64,000 nucleotides of DNA from Chitinophagales bacterium (GCA_016787045.1 JAEUVA010000008.1:49743-113742), one strand, 5' to 3'. Shown: positions 35,913 to 45,664, counted from the first letter of the stretch. A program made the numbers and translations. The notes: generated by a model from the letters alone, not told the origin.

Positions 35913-38408
35913 ATGCGTTGGTGCCTTTGGGCAATTTTACCGGTGTTTTTATCTAACTCATTTCTGTTTGCGCAATCTAACCAAACGGGCTTGGTAGCAC
36001 ACTATAAGTTTGATAATAACTTTGATGATTACAGCCCAAACAAAAATCATGGTAATAAAAGCGGTGAAGTAGAGTCGGCTGTAGATAGATTCGGAAACCT
36101 TTGCGGTGCAGTGTACATTAACGGCACAAAGGGGTTCGTATCTGTACCCAGTTCTCCGAGTTTAAAATCAGTTACTTCATCACTCACCATCTGTTTTTGG
36201 GTTAAACCCGAAAAGGCCGCTCCCAACCAAACCGATTTATCGCTGCCCATACTCACTAAAGGTACATCGGCCAATGAGTCTCAGTATCGCTTTTACCAAT
36301 CGCGCCTTTTTGGCGAGCCGGTGAGCAAAATTTCGCTAAGCAGCAGCTATACTGCTGATAACAACAAATACAACAACCACCCCATTGATTTTGGCAATTG
36401 GTATTTTATGGCCGTAGTGGTGGACGATGGCTGGGCATATGGCTACGTGAATGGTAAACTGGCTTGGCAAAGTTTGTTTAAAGGCAGTTTTATCGCCAAC
36501 GATTTATCGTTGGTGATTGGCCGTGTAAATGCCGGTGGCATGAAATACTTTACCGGATGTTTAGATGATTTGCGTATCTATAACCGCGCCATGTACGCCA
36601 ATGAGGTTTCGCAACTTTACAGCGATCAAAGCGGGCGGCAGGTATATGAAAAGATAACCATACTACCTGTAAAGGATGTAGAAATTACATTGCCAGCAGG
36701 TGAATGTACTGTTCCGTACAACTATGCTTTCCCTGAGGTAGAGGCCACTTGTGGCACCTACAAAGCGGTGCTTACCGAGGGGTTACCCAGTGGAAGTTCA
36801 TTTCCTGTAGGCAGTCATAAACTTTCGTTTGAAGCAACAACCACAGGCGGCATCAAAACCGCTACATCTTTTACCATAACCGTAAAAGATGCAGAGCCAC
36901 CTGTTGTAACATGCCCACAAAACATGACCGTAAAAACCTTGCCTGGTCGCCACGCTGCAAAGGTGGAATTGCCCAACGCTATTGCTACCGATAATTGTTC
37001 TTCACCTCAACTTACTTACAAACCGGTAATGGGCAAAAATCGGTTGTATCCTGTAGGCAAAACTGAAGTGGCAGTGTTAGCTACCGATGCATCGGGTAAT
37101 GTAGGGCAATGCAAATTTTACGTTACAGTAGAATACGCCAACAAAAACGAAACAGCGCCAAAATCTATAACCTCACCTACGCTAATGGTGCCGGAAAAAA
37201 ATGAGCAACCCATAACAACCAATGCGCCATCGGTAGCAGATGTAAACCCGGTGCGTGTACCAGCACAGCCCACCCTTATTGCCAAAGAAACTATCGCTAC
37301 AATTGTTACTACCCTTAGTATGTACCAACCTTCAAAAGCCGATGCAGAAATTAAAAAAAATGTGCCTGAGAAAACTGAAGTAAAAAATGTAACCACACCT
37401 TCCGCCATCACAACACCCGCCATTGCTCCGCCAGATCTCTCGCCTGTAAGAGTACCTCATCAACCTATTTCCGTGGCTAAAGACACCACCAGTAATATAA
37501 CTACCGGTGCGCTAGCATTTACGCCCGAAAAAGCAGATGCCGAGATAAAGAAAAATGTACCCGAAAAAACGGAAATAAATCAGGTATCACCAACCGAAAA
37601 AATACCCTCTGCCGATATTAAATTGCAAGCCGAAAAACTGTTTATTGAAATGCCAGAGCCGGTGAAAGCAACTCCTGCTCCCGAGCCGGCCAAAACCAAA
37701 ACCGATGTGGTAGATAAGCCCATCAACACTTCACTCAAATTTTATTGCCCAACCGATACATTCATTACATTGCCTGATGGCCGAAGGGGAATTACTTTTA
37801 AGTACGAAGAACCCACGCTTGCCAAATTCAGCGGCTTTGATACTATTATTCAAACAGCGGGCTCTAAGTCGGGCTGTTTTCTTACGCTGGGCGAGCATCC
37901 GTTTTCGTTTGTAGCCAAAACCAATAACGGTGTAGAGCAAAAATGTGGCTTCTTAGTAACTATTTATGCCGATGAAGCCCCCTTGGTGTTTGACCTTCCG
38001 CAAAAAGTAGAGAATAGTCAATTGGGTAACGATTCTATCAACTATCAGCATAATGCAGATTTTGGCTCTTGCCTGCTCACAGCCGTAATTTATGATGATG
38101 GTGAAGATGATAACGACATGGTTTCTATCATTTTTAATGGGCAAGTAATACTGGACCATGTGGTGATTAAAACCAAACAAAAAGGGGTTTACACCAAAGT
38201 AATTTCCCTAAATCCATCGGGCAAAAACTACTTGGCTGCTAAAGCGTGGAATACCGGAAACGTAGGGCTAAACACCTTGCGAATAGATTTTTATGAAGGC
38301 ACTTTTGAAAACGAAAAGCAGGATATAAAAACGCAAAAACCCATTTTATCTAAAGTATTGCACAGCAAACCCGGAGTAGCCGGTGGCATTAAACTAAGCT
38401 GCCGGTAA
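35913..38408 (+). CDS. Exported LamG and HYR-domain surface protein with 44-residue repeats
   Basis: 831 residues from the ATG at 35913, which begins a clear signal peptide (MRWCLWAILPVFLSNSFLFAQ); the frame itself opens 16 codons earlier at a TTG. Residues about 25-245 form a LamG/concanavalin-like domain (LVAHYKFDNNFDDYSPNKNHG ... CLDDLRIYNRAMYANEV). Two HYR-type domains follow (PPVVTCPQNMTVK ... ATDASGNVGQCKFYVTVEY being the clearer). A Pro/Lys/Glu-rich low-complexity region with two 44-residue repeats comes next, then a third HYR-like unit and a C-terminal beta domain with acidic YDDGEDDNDMVS. No T9SS sorting domain is visible. Probably binds glycans or matrix at the surface. Confidence 0.8.
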   Translation: MRWCLWAILPVFLSNSFLFAQSNQTGLVAHYKFDNNFDDYSPNKNHGNKSGEVESAVDRFGNLCGAVYINGTKGFVSVPSSPSLKSVTSSLTICFWVKPEKAAPNQTDLSLPILTKGTSANESQYRFYQSRLFGEPVSKISLSSSYTADNNKYNNHPIDFGNWYFMAVVVDDGWAYGYVNGKLAWQSLFKGSFIANDLSLVIGRVNAGGMKYFTGCLDDLRIYNRAMYANEVSQLYSDQSGRQVYEKITILPVKDVEITLPAGECTVPYNYAFPEVEATCGTYKAVLTEGLPSGSSFPVGSHKLSFEATTTGGIKTATSFTITVKDAEPPVVTCPQNMTVKTLPGRHAAKVELPNAIATDNCSSPQLTYKPVMGKNRLYPVGKTEVAVLATDASGNVGQCKFYVTVEYANKNETAPKSITSPTLMVPEKNEQPITTNAPSVADVNPVRVPAQPTLIAKETIATIVTTLSMYQPSKADAEIKKNVPEKTEVKNVTTPSAITTPAIAPPDLSPVRVPHQPISVAKDTTSNITTGALAFTPEKADAEIKKNVPEKTEINQVSPTEKIPSADIKLQAEKLFIEMPEPVKATPAPEPAKTKTDVVDKPINTSLKFYCPTDTFITLPDGRRGITFKYEEPTLAKFSGFDTIIQTAGSKSGCFLTLGEHPFSFVAKTNNGVEQKCGFLVTIYADEAPLVFDLPQKVENSQLGNDSINYQHNADFGSCLLTAVIYDDGEDDNDMVSIIFNGQVILDHVVIKTKQKGVYTKVISLNPSGKNYLAAKAWNTGNVGLNTLRIDFYEGTFENEKQDIKTQKPILSKVLHSKPGVAGGIKLSCR
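37248..37574 (+). repeat. Two 132-nt in-frame repeats in the LamG/HYR gene
   Basis: Unit 1 at 37248-37379 and unit 2 at 37443-37574, each 44 codons, starting PVRVP and ending KADAEIKKNVPEKTE; the last 15 residues are identical and 28 of 44 residues match overall. The period is 195 nt, so a 21-codon spacer lies between. Likely a flexible stalk. Confidence 0.9.
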
Positions 38409-38475
38409 TTCTCCACAATCTGTTTTTTTTACAATTCTATGACAATCATGCAGCACACTGCCGTGTTTATCCAAG

Positions 38476-38483
38476 TACATTTG
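38476..38483 (+). promoter_or_regulatory. Putative -7 element TACATTTG of the TonB-dependent receptor gene
   Basis: Exact TAnnTTTG match ending 8 nt before the receptor ATG. Implies a leader of at most a few nucleotides. Confidence 0.5.
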
Positions 38484-38491
38484 CCCACGTC

Positions 38492-40759
38492 ATGGACTGT
38501 TTCGCACGCCTCTGCAGGCGATGTATAGTATATATCTTTTTGATTGCTCTGGCTCAGTTTGGTTTTGGTCAACAACTGGGTAATGTACAAGTAAAAGTGC
38601 TGCGGGCAGATAACCAACAACCCCTCTCTGATGCAATAGTACGGGTGGTTCCACTCACTGATACCAAACAAAAACGGGTAATAGCAGGCACTACCGATGC
38701 CGCTGGCATTTTTGAATTTGCACTGCCCGAGCCAAGTGTGGTGTGGGTCTCTTATTTGGGTTTCAACTCGCAGATTGACACTTTAATGGCTGCTGCAGAC
38801 AAAACTTACCTCCTCTCTCCGGTTGGCAAAAACATTACCGATGTAGTAGTTACCGGACAATATGCCCCCGGCTCTGTCAAAAACTCGGTTTACGAAGTAA
38901 AGGTAATTAGCACCGAAGTGCTCAAAGCCAAGGGAGCCAACAACCTTCGCGAAGCACTGCAAAACGAACTGCACATAGACCTTGGCCAAGATCAGGTATT
39001 TGGTAGTTCGCTGAGCATCAACGGTATTTCGGGCGAGGGCATAAAAATAATGGTAGATGGGGTGCCCATTGTAGGGCGCAGCGATGGCAAAATAGACCTC
39101 AGCCAAATTAACCTCAGCAACATAGAGCGCATAGAAGTGGTTCAAGGACCACTGTCTGTGATGTACGGCACCGATGCCATGGGTGGGGTTATCAATATCA
39201 TCACCAAAACCTTTCAAACAGAAAAAGTGAATGTAGGCATCAAGGCATATTACGAAAGTGTAGGCCAGTACAACATGGAGGCCAACACCGGCTTTTCGTT
39301 CAAAAAAAATCAAGTTTACCTGAGCGGTGGCCGTTACTTCTTTAATGGCTATACTACCATAGATTCAGTGTCGCGTTTCAAAGAATGGAAACCTAAAGAG
39401 CAATATTTTGCCGATGCCAAATACCTCTATAGCAATAACAAACTGCGGTTCTCTTTGCTGGGTTCTTTTTTTCGCGAACTCATGTGGAACCGCAGCGCAC
39501 CACGTCCGGCTTTTGAAAACGGCAATTGGATATATGCCGGAGATGATACCCGCTACCTAACCTACAGGCCACGCGGGTCTGCATCGTTTATGTACAGGTT
39601 CAAAGATAGCTACCAATTAGATGTACTCCTTGGATACTCCGGTTTTATTCGGTTCAATAATCAATACATCAAAAATTTAGTGAGCGGTTCAGAGTCTATT
39701 GTAAAAAATCCATCAGCACACGACACTACTTTTTATCACCACTTGTTGTTTAGAAGTACTTATGCCATGCCCGCCTGGAAAAACCGGCTCAACTTCCTTT
39801 TTGGATTAGAGGCCAACCAAGAGTTTACACAGCAAACCCGAATAGCCGGGCGCGCCAAGCAAGTGGGCGATTATGCAGCGTATGGCAGTGTACGAGTATC
39901 GCTTATAGAGGGTTTAGATATACAGCCCGCTATTCGTTTTTCTTACAACACACTTTTTCGCACACCACTTATTCCTTCCCTCAACATAAAATACGGGTGG
40001 AAAGAAAAAATTATAGCTCGTGCCTCTTATGGCCGGGGGTATCGTGCTCCTTCGCTCAAAGAATTGTTTCTCTTGTTTTTTGATAGCAACCACTCGCTCA
40101 AAGGCAACCAAAATTTATTGCCCGAAGATGGACACACTGCCAACGGATCGCTCAACTACACTCCCACTTTGGGCAAGCATCAACTCTCGTTTGGAGCATC
40201 GGGCTTTTACAACCGCATAAAAAACAAAATTGATTGGCGCATTATTGTAAGCTCCGGACCTGAGGTAGATACTTTTCAATATTTCAACATCAAAAACTAC
40301 ACCACTGCCGGTGCAGATATAAGTATGGGCTATAAGTGGAACGACATTGCCATAAACCTATCGGGCATGCTTACCCACTATCAGCTATCGCAAAATAGCA
40401 GCGATATATTAAAAACCAATAGTATAGATATTACTGCATCGGCCTCGTACCTGATCCCGAAAGCTAAAGTAGCTCTTAACCTATACTACAAATACAATGG
40501 CGCAAAGCCCGTATTTAGCATTAACAGCAGTTTGCAAAGCGGGATGCGCAATGGCTTTCACTCTTTAGATGCTTCTATTTCGCGCAACTTTTGGAAGAAC
40601 AGAATTCAACTGCAAATAGGCGGCAAAAATCTGCTTGGCATTACTAATGTAGGAGCTACGGGCATTACCGGTGTAGGGCACAATTTCAACAGCAGTGCCG
40701 TAAACATGCTCTGGGGCCGCACTTTCTACGCCTCGGTGGTGTTTGGGTTTGCCAAATAA
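38492..40759 (+). CDS. TonB-dependent outer-membrane receptor
   Basis: 755 residues. Imports a scarce ligand such as a siderophore, haem or cobalamin across the outer membrane using TonB. A signal peptide (about 1-26) is followed by a carboxypeptidase-regulatory-like beta domain (VQVKVLRADNQQPLSDAIVRVV), the plug (VSKTEVL-like VISTEVLKAKGANNLREAL, IMVDGVPIVG, IERIEVVQGPLSVMYGTDAMGGVINIITK) and a 22-strand barrel with YGRGYRAPSLKELF. The C-terminus ends VVFGFAK, near the usual aromatic-terminal strand. It is not of SusC size and has no SusD partner, so polysaccharide uptake is unlikely. No cobalamin riboswitch fits in the 83-nt gap upstream. Ligand unknown. Confidence 0.92.
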   Translation: MDCFARLCRRCIVYIFLIALAQFGFGQQLGNVQVKVLRADNQQPLSDAIVRVVPLTDTKQKRVIAGTTDAAGIFEFALPEPSVVWVSYLGFNSQIDTLMAAADKTYLLSPVGKNITDVVVTGQYAPGSVKNSVYEVKVISTEVLKAKGANNLREALQNELHIDLGQDQVFGSSLSINGISGEGIKIMVDGVPIVGRSDGKIDLSQINLSNIERIEVVQGPLSVMYGTDAMGGVINIITKTFQTEKVNVGIKAYYESVGQYNMEANTGFSFKKNQVYLSGGRYFFNGYTTIDSVSRFKEWKPKEQYFADAKYLYSNNKLRFSLLGSFFRELMWNRSAPRPAFENGNWIYAGDDTRYLTYRPRGSASFMYRFKDSYQLDVLLGYSGFIRFNNQYIKNLVSGSESIVKNPSAHDTTFYHHLLFRSTYAMPAWKNRLNFLFGLEANQEFTQQTRIAGRAKQVGDYAAYGSVRVSLIEGLDIQPAIRFSYNTLFRTPLIPSLNIKYGWKEKIIARASYGRGYRAPSLKELFLLFFDSNHSLKGNQNLLPEDGHTANGSLNYTPTLGKHQLSFGASGFYNRIKNKIDWRIIVSSGPEVDTFQYFNIKNYTTAGADISMGYKWNDIAINLSGMLTHYQLSQNSSDILKTNSIDITASASYLIPKAKVALNLYYKYNGAKPVFSINSSLQSGMRNGFHSLDASISRNFWKNRIQLQIGGKNLLGITNVGATGITGVGHNFNSSAVNMLWGRTFYASVVFGFAK

Positions 40760-40828
40760 CTTGTCTAGCTCAGTAATGATAATGCTATACAGGATAATGC
40801 AAGCATCGTTAGGATAGCAGCCGAATAT

Positions 40829-40836
40829 TACATTCG
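40829..40836 (+). promoter_or_regulatory. Putative -7 element TACATTCG of prfC
   Basis: TACATTCG ending 8 nt before the prfC ATG, the same spacing as for ileS and the TonB-dependent receptor. Confidence 0.45.
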
Positions 40837-40844
40837 CGCCCGCT

Positions 40845-42443
40845 ATGAGTGTAGTACAAGAAATAGAAAAACGAAGAACCTTCGGCATTATCAGTCACCC
40901 AGATGCCGGCAAAACCACCTTAACCGAAAAACTACTCTTGTTTGGAGGAGCCATACAAGTAGCCGGTGCGGTAAAGAGCAACAAAATAAAGAAAGCCGCT
41001 ACCAGCGACTTTATGGAAATAGAAAAGCAGCGCGGTATATCCGTAGCTACTTCTGTAATGACCTTTGAGTACCGCGATAAACTCATCAACATCTTAGATA
41101 CCCCCGGCCACAAAGATTTTGCAGAAGATACCTACCGCACGCTCACCGCTGTGGACTCTGTAATCATGGTGGTGGACTCTGTAAAAGGTGTAGAAGCACA
41201 AACCCGCAGACTAATGGAAGTGTGCGCCATGCGCAAAACTCCGGTTATTGTGTTTATCAATAAACTGGACCGCGAAGGCCGCGACCCATTTGATTTATTA
41301 GATGAAATAGAAAAAGAACTAAAAATACGGGTGCGCCCTCTTACGTTTCCCATAAACCGTGGCAGCTTGTTTAAAGGCGTGTATAACATTCATAAAAAAT
41401 ACCTGAATCTCTTTAGACCCAGCACTCAAAAAATAGCAGACGAGGTATTGCAGATAACCGACCTCAACGACCCTGCATTAGACAAGCAAGTTGGTGAGCG
41501 CGATGCCGCACAATTGCGTGAAGATGCAGAAATGGTAGAAGCAGTATATGACACCTTTGACATTAACGAATACCTAAAAGGTAATTTGGCCCCTGTGTTT
41601 TTCGGCAGTGCGGTCAATAACTTTGGTGTACAAGAGTTACTGGATACGTTTGTAGAAATAGCACCTGTACCCCGTGGCCGCGAAACAGACAAGCGTTTTG
41701 TTGAGCCAAACGAGAACAAAATGACTGGGTTCATCTTTAAAATACACGCCAACTTAGACCCCAAGCACCGCGATAGAATTGCCTTTTTGCGTATTGTTAG
41801 TGGTAAGTTTGAGCGCCACAAGTATTTCCATCATGTACGCCTGCAAAAAGATTTTCGCTTTAGCACACCAGTTACCTTTATGGCACAAAGCAAAAACATT
41901 GTAGATGAGGCATTTCCGGGTGATGTGGTGGGGCTGTACGATACCGGCAACTTTAAAATAGGTGATGTACTCACCGAAGGCGAAGACTTTAATATCCGCG
42001 GCATACCCAGCTTTAGTCCCGAAATTTTCAAGGAGTTAATAAACACTGACCCCATGAAAAGTAAGCAGTTGGAAAAAGGCATTTCGCAACTTACCGATGA
42101 AGGTGTGGCACAGCTTTTTACCCAACAGCCCGGCAACCGTAAATTTGTAGGCACCGTGGGCGAACTACAGTTCGAAGTAATTCAGTACCGTTTGCAACAT
42201 GAGTATAGCGCCAACTGCCGCTTTCAGCCCATCAGCATGACCCGCGCCTGCTGGTTGCGGTCAGATAACAAACAAAAATTAGATGAGTTTATCCGCTTTA
42301 AGCAAACTTCTATTGTGCAAGATAAAGACGGCCATACTGTGTATCTGGCACCAAGCGACTGGTTCTTAAAAATGGAGCGCGAAAACAATCCGGAAATTGA
42401 GTTTCACTTTAACAGTGAGTTTAAAACTGAGGTTACCGAGTAA
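40845..42443 (+). CDS. prfC: Peptide chain release factor 3
   Basis: 532 residues, normal length. GTPase that removes RF1/RF2 from the ribosome after peptide release. G1 loop [15 protein letters not shown] (Gly22-Thr25), the switch region with [21 protein letters not shown]3 [18 protein letters not shown]4 [10 protein letters not shown], then domain II and the C-terminal RF3 domain ([16 protein letters not shown]). The EKQRGISV sequence separates RF3 from EF-G. The stop is immediately followed by the convergent thioesterase stop. Confidence 0.97.
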   Translation: MSVVQEIEKRRTFGIISHPDAGKTTLTEKLLLFGGAIQVAGAVKSNKIKKAATSDFMEIEKQRGISVATSVMTFEYRDKLINILDTPGHKDFAEDTYRTLTAVDSVIMVVDSVKGVEAQTRRLMEVCAMRKTPVIVFINKLDREGRDPFDLLDEIEKELKIRVRPLTFPINRGSLFKGVYNIHKKYLNLFRPSTQKIADEVLQITDLNDPALDKQVGERDAAQLREDAEMVEAVYDTFDINEYLKGNLAPVFFGSAVNNFGVQELLDTFVEIAPVPRGRETDKRFVEPNENKMTGFIFKIHANLDPKHRDRIAFLRIVSGKFERHKYFHHVRLQKDFRFSTPVTFMAQSKNIVDEAFPGDVVGLYDTGNFKIGDVLTEGEDFNIRGIPSFSPEIFKELINTDPMKSKQLEKGISQLTDEGVAQLFTQQPGNRKFVGTVGELQFEVIQYRLQHEYSANCRFQPISMTRACWLRSDNKQKLDEFIRFKQTSIVQDKDGHTVYLAPSDWFLKMERENNPEIEFHFNSEFKTEVTE

Positions 42444-42953
42444 TTAGCCAAACAACTTTTGCAGGTACTTGGCTTCTTGCAGTTTTAAGCGGCCGGCAAG
42501 CACTAAGCGAAGTTCTCTGCGGGCCATTGCCTCATCATATCTCCTTTTTTCCTCGTCCGTTTCGGGTATCAGTTCAAGCGCTTTTTTAGGTTTCCCATTG
42601 CTGTCTAAAGCCACAAAAGTATAATACGCCTCGTTGCACTTGTAGCGGGTTTGCGAGGGTAGGTTCTCTGCCCAAACTTCGATGTGTGTTTCCATGGAAG
42701 TATTAAATACTCTAGTTACACAAGCGGTAATCGTAACTACATCACCCAATTTTATAGGGTTTTCCCAGCTCACATTATCTACACTGGCGGTTACTACCAC
42801 AGCATTGGCATGTTTGCCGGCAGCAATGGCCGATGCAATATCCATCCAGTGCAGTATTTTTCCACCGCGCAAATTGTGCAGTGCATTTGTATCGTTGGGC
42901 AGCACTATTTCTGTCATTATAGTGCGCGATTCTTTGGGTGTCTTTCCGTTCAT
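42444..42953 (-). CDS. Hotdog-fold acyl-CoA thioesterase
   Basis: 169 residues from the ATG at 42953, which overlaps the stop of the upstream M16-like gene as ATGA; the frame extends further upstream but this start implies translational coupling and matches the family. Hydrolyses acyl-CoA thioesters. Motifs: NALHNLRGGKILHWMDIASAIAAGKHA (hotdog helix with catalytic Asp), VTASVDNVSWENPIKLGDVVTI and NEAYYTFVALD, as in YciA/BACH-type enzymes. A charged helical C-terminal tail of about 40 residues follows. Why it should be coupled to an M16-like protein is unclear. Confidence 0.9.
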   Translation of the reverse strand: MNGKTPKESRTIMTEIVLPNDTNALHNLRGGKILHWMDIASAIAAGKHANAVVVTASVDNVSWENPIKLGDVVTITACVTRVFNTSMETHIEVWAENLPSQTRYKCNEAYYTFVALDSNGKPKKALELIPETDEEKRRYDEAMARRELRLVLAGRLKLQEAKYLQKLFG

Positions 42954-44755
42954 TCTTTTGGTTTTGGTACTCCGTAATGGTATTCGTACAGCGAGGTTTT
43001 TTCGCGTAGTTTGTTTAGCGAAACTGAGCATTTCATATTGGCCTGTGCCTCTTTTTTGTTTTTTGATGAAGCACGCATGGAGGTCCCTGTAAGCCGCTCC
43101 ATGCTTATACCATTGTCGCTCAAATATTTCAAGATTTTCATTGCACGCATCATTTCCGGGCGCAAGTAACCTTTCTTCAACAAATCGGGGTTGGTTTTGC
43201 GGAATGTAGGGATAGAATCAATAAAGGCCAATACGCTGTCATCATACGTCTTATTAAATTCCCCCTCATCAGCAAAACCATTTAATTGGAGTAAAATGTC
43301 CGGGTTAATTTTTGCCCAATTCAAGAGTTTGTTTCGTTTGTCCAAATTATCTTTCCCTTCCAGATCAGTAATATTTTGCCGGTACGTAAAAACGGTTTCG
43401 TTAATCGTTTCATCTAAATCCGGGAAAAGGGAATCAAGTTTTAGTGCACTATACTGATCTTCGTTCACAAATAATACCGCAAAATGCGGGCTCTCCTTAA
43501 TGTACTCAGCAGTGTATTTTTTGAGCTGCGAAACATCTGTATTCAGTATGCTGTCGCCTAAATTTTGAAAATAATCTTCGTTTGTAAATGGCCAGTATTT
43601 AGCAATCCAAAAAGGTGCGCTGGCGCTGTTCATCAAATTAAAATACTCTTCTTTAAACCTGATTTTGGCAGCATTCATCATTGTTTCATTCACCAATACA
43701 TTGTTTATCCTATTCAATTCTGATTGAATAAATTGGTTGGTTTCATGAAATCTGCCAACCGATGGTTTTGCCACTATTTTTAAGATGGAGTAAAAATTAT
43801 TGGCTTCAAATTGCGCCTCAAACTTTTGACAACCCATTTTGCGCAATTTGGTTTGTATGTAGTTTGCCTTATCGTTAATAATTGCTGAAAGCAAATATCC
43901 CAAATGCCCAGCGCTGATATTGCTATTGAGGCCGGGCAATTGCCAGCAAAGTTGTAACTCAGGTGAGTCTACGGCTGACTTTTGTGTGTATTGCGAACTA
44001 TAAACCATTGGCCTGAATGTGAAGAGCTTTACAATGGCTTCGGAGTTAAAATCAGGTGTGGGCAAAATTCCTATAGTTTTATCCAATGCATCTGATAGTA
44101 TGTTAGTAGATATGTTGCCTGCTATAGCTATAACAGCAGAGTTGGTTATATAGTATCTATTGAAAAAAGAATCCACAGCTACGGGGGTAGTTTTTGCTAG
44201 TTTTTCTCCACCGGTAATGTTTAACCGGTGTGCATCAAACCGAAATAAGCGCTCTGTCATCAACTTCTGCATCGCTTTTTCAGGGTCTGCAGCTATTATC
44301 TTTTGCTCTTGCGCAATATCTTCTTTTACCTTTAGTACATCGGCTGCGGTAAACTTCATCATAAATACAGAGTCGGCTATCAACTTGAGTACTTGCTGCA
44401 ACTGCGCAGCAGAACTTGTAAATTGAAACACGGTCTGCTCAGTGGTAGTATAGGCCGAAAAATTAATGGTCTGGAAAGAGAGTCCCTGGATATTTTTTGA
44501 GAGCCGTGCAGCTATCTTTTGTGCCGCAATGTTTTGCAAAATATATGCGGCCCCTCTGTTGGTATCGGTTTCCATCAAACTTCCGCAGCGGAGCAAAAGG
44601 GTAATTTGCATATTGCTGCTTTTCCCTTCGGCATACACGGCATTTACTCCGTTGGGTAATTTGATATAACTAAACCCTTCGCGTTTAATGGTTTCGCGCT
44701 GTGCAAAAGTGGCTACACAAAAACTCATGATAAACAAAAAATATATCCATTTCAT
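42950..44755 (-). CDS. Exported M16-peptidase homologue lacking the zinc site
   Basis: 601 residues with a signal peptide (MKWIYFLFIMSFCVATFAQ). The N-terminal half follows the M16 pattern: IKLPNGVNAVYAEG, LLRCGSLMETDTNRGAAYILQNIA, and later VIAIAGNIS and ELQLCWQLPGLNS. The HxxEH zinc-binding motif, expected after the GS...E segment, is replaced: aligning GLAHFLEHM with GAAYILQNI shows His to Tyr, Glu to Gln, His to Asn. Peptidase activity is thus very unlikely. Residues about 440-601 form a separate helical tail ending in KILKYLSDNGISMERLTG ... KCSVSLNKLRE, faintly like an OmpA C-terminal domain (weak). It may be a chaperone or partner of an active M16 protein, as inactive partners exist in this family. 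Confidence 0.82.
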   Translation of the reverse strand: MKWIYFLFIMSFCVATFAQRETIKREGFSYIKLPNGVNAVYAEGKSSNMQITLLLRCGSLMETDTNRGAAYILQNIAAQKIAARLSKNIQGLSFQTINFSAYTTTEQTVFQFTSSAAQLQQVLKLIADSVFMMKFTAADVLKVKEDIAQEQKIIAADPEKAMQKLMTERLFRFDAHRLNITGGEKLAKTTPVAVDSFFNRYYITNSAVIAIAGNISTNILSDALDKTIGILPTPDFNSEAIVKLFTFRPMVYSSQYTQKSAVDSPELQLCWQLPGLNSNISAGHLGYLLSAIINDKANYIQTKLRKMGCQKFEAQFEANNFYSILKIVAKPSVGRFHETNQFIQSELNRINNVLVNETMMNAAKIRFKEEYFNLMNSASAPFWIAKYWPFTNEDYFQNLGDSILNTDVSQLKKYTAEYIKESPHFAVLFVNEDQYSALKLDSLFPDLDETINETVFTYRQNITDLEGKDNLDKRNKLLNWAKINPDILLQLNGFADEGEFNKTYDDSVLAFIDSIPTFRKTNPDLLKKGYLRPEMMRAMKILKYLSDNGISMERLTGTSMRASSKNKKEAQANMKCSVSLNKLREKTSLYEYHYGVPKPKE

Positions 44756-44819
44756 AGTGTGTAAATTTTGAAATTATGCTCCTTTATTACAATTTCGTTC
44801 ACGTAAAAATATCTCAAGC

Positions 44820-45020
44820 ATGAAAAAAACATTGATAGCCGTATTCGCATTAGCAATAGTGAGTATAAATATTTCAAGTTGCAACAAATGTTACACTTGC
44901 GACTTTGGCAAAGACGGTAAACGCGAGTATTGCTCTAAAGATTTCCCCGATGGTACCTCAGGGCTTAAACTAACCGTTGATGGTTATGACAAGCAAGGTA
45001 TTGAATGTACTGCTAATTAG
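44820..45020 (+). CDS. Small cysteine-containing lipoprotein
   Basis: 66 residues. Signal peptide with a lipobox-like NISSC (Cys21), leaving a mature lipoprotein of about 46 residues with four further cysteines (CNKCYTC at 21-27, YCSK, and ECTAN at the end). I recognise no family. The regular Cys spacing (C-x2-C-x2-C) suggests disulfides or metal binding, which is speculative. It lies divergent from the M16-like gene and overlaps the convergent acetyltransferase gene by 8 nt at the 3' end. Confidence 0.65.
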   Translation: MKKTLIAVFALAIVSINISSCNKCYTCDFGKDGKREYCSKDFPDGTSGLKLTVDGYDKQGIECTAN

Positions 45021-45465
45021 CATTTGCTTTTCGCAGCATAATTAAATGCGGTATGCCGTCTTCCAAGTAAGGTTGCTGCATGTCTTCAAATCCAAACTGT
45101 TCGTAAAACTTTTTGAGGTACGCTTGCGCTCCTATTCGTATAGTGTTATTACCAAAAAGTAATTCTATATGCTCAATAGCTTTTTGCATTAATAGTTTTC
45201 CGAGTCCTGTATTGCGTACCCGGGCTGCGGTAATTACTCTGCCAATAGAAGGTTCTTCATAACTAACCCCGCTTGGCAGCAGGCGGCAGTAGGCCACCAG
45301 CGCATCAGTATCATAACAAAGCAAATGATGGCTCTTTACGTCTTTACCATCAGCATCTAAATATGGGCAGTTCTGTTCTACAATAAATACCTCTTGCCGC
45401 AATTGCATCATGGCATAAAGTTCAGCAAGAGTTAAATCGGCAAAAGGTTTACAAATAAATCTCAT
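45013..45465 (-). CDS. ElaA-family GNAT N-acetyltransferase
   Basis: 150 residues from the ATG at 45465 (a TTG lies one codon before). Acetyl-CoA-dependent acetyltransferase. ElaA hallmarks are clear: LTLAELYAMMQLRQEVFIVEQNCPYLDADGKD near 10-42, LLPSGVSYEEPSIGRVITAARVRNTGLGKLLM with the acetyl-CoA loop RNTGLGK, and AQAYLKKFYEQFGFE near the C-terminus. The substrate of ElaA proteins is not established. Monocistronic by layout. Confidence 0.92.
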   Translation of the reverse strand: MRFICKPFADLTLAELYAMMQLRQEVFIVEQNCPYLDADGKDVKSHHLLCYDTDALVAYCRLLPSGVSYEEPSIGRVITAARVRNTGLGKLLMQKAIEHIELLFGNNTIRIGAQAYLKKFYEQFGFEDMQQPYLEDGIPHLIMLRKANAN

Positions 45466-45664
45466 CAAAAAATAAACTTAGGTATTGCTTAAATAGGTTA
45501 ACTAGGTGCAGTTTTAGCCAAACATAAATGAATATAACATCCTGCAAAGCTGGAAAACTATCTTTACAGATTGCCACAAGTTTTTTGACCGATTTAGTGC
45601 CAAATAAGGGCAAAAGATGCTCAAAACAAGCCATATTTCCACTACCGTAAGTAACCCGAATTTT

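Noticed and set aside
38409..38491. Cobalamin riboswitch upstream of the TonB-dependent receptor
   Set aside because: Only 83 nt are available and no B12-box-like sequence is seen; the -7 element is adjacent to the start.
45449..45634. 61-codon minus-strand ORF upstream of the ElaA gene
   Set aside because: Low-complexity hydrophobic translation, overlaps the ElaA gene start in another frame, no family.
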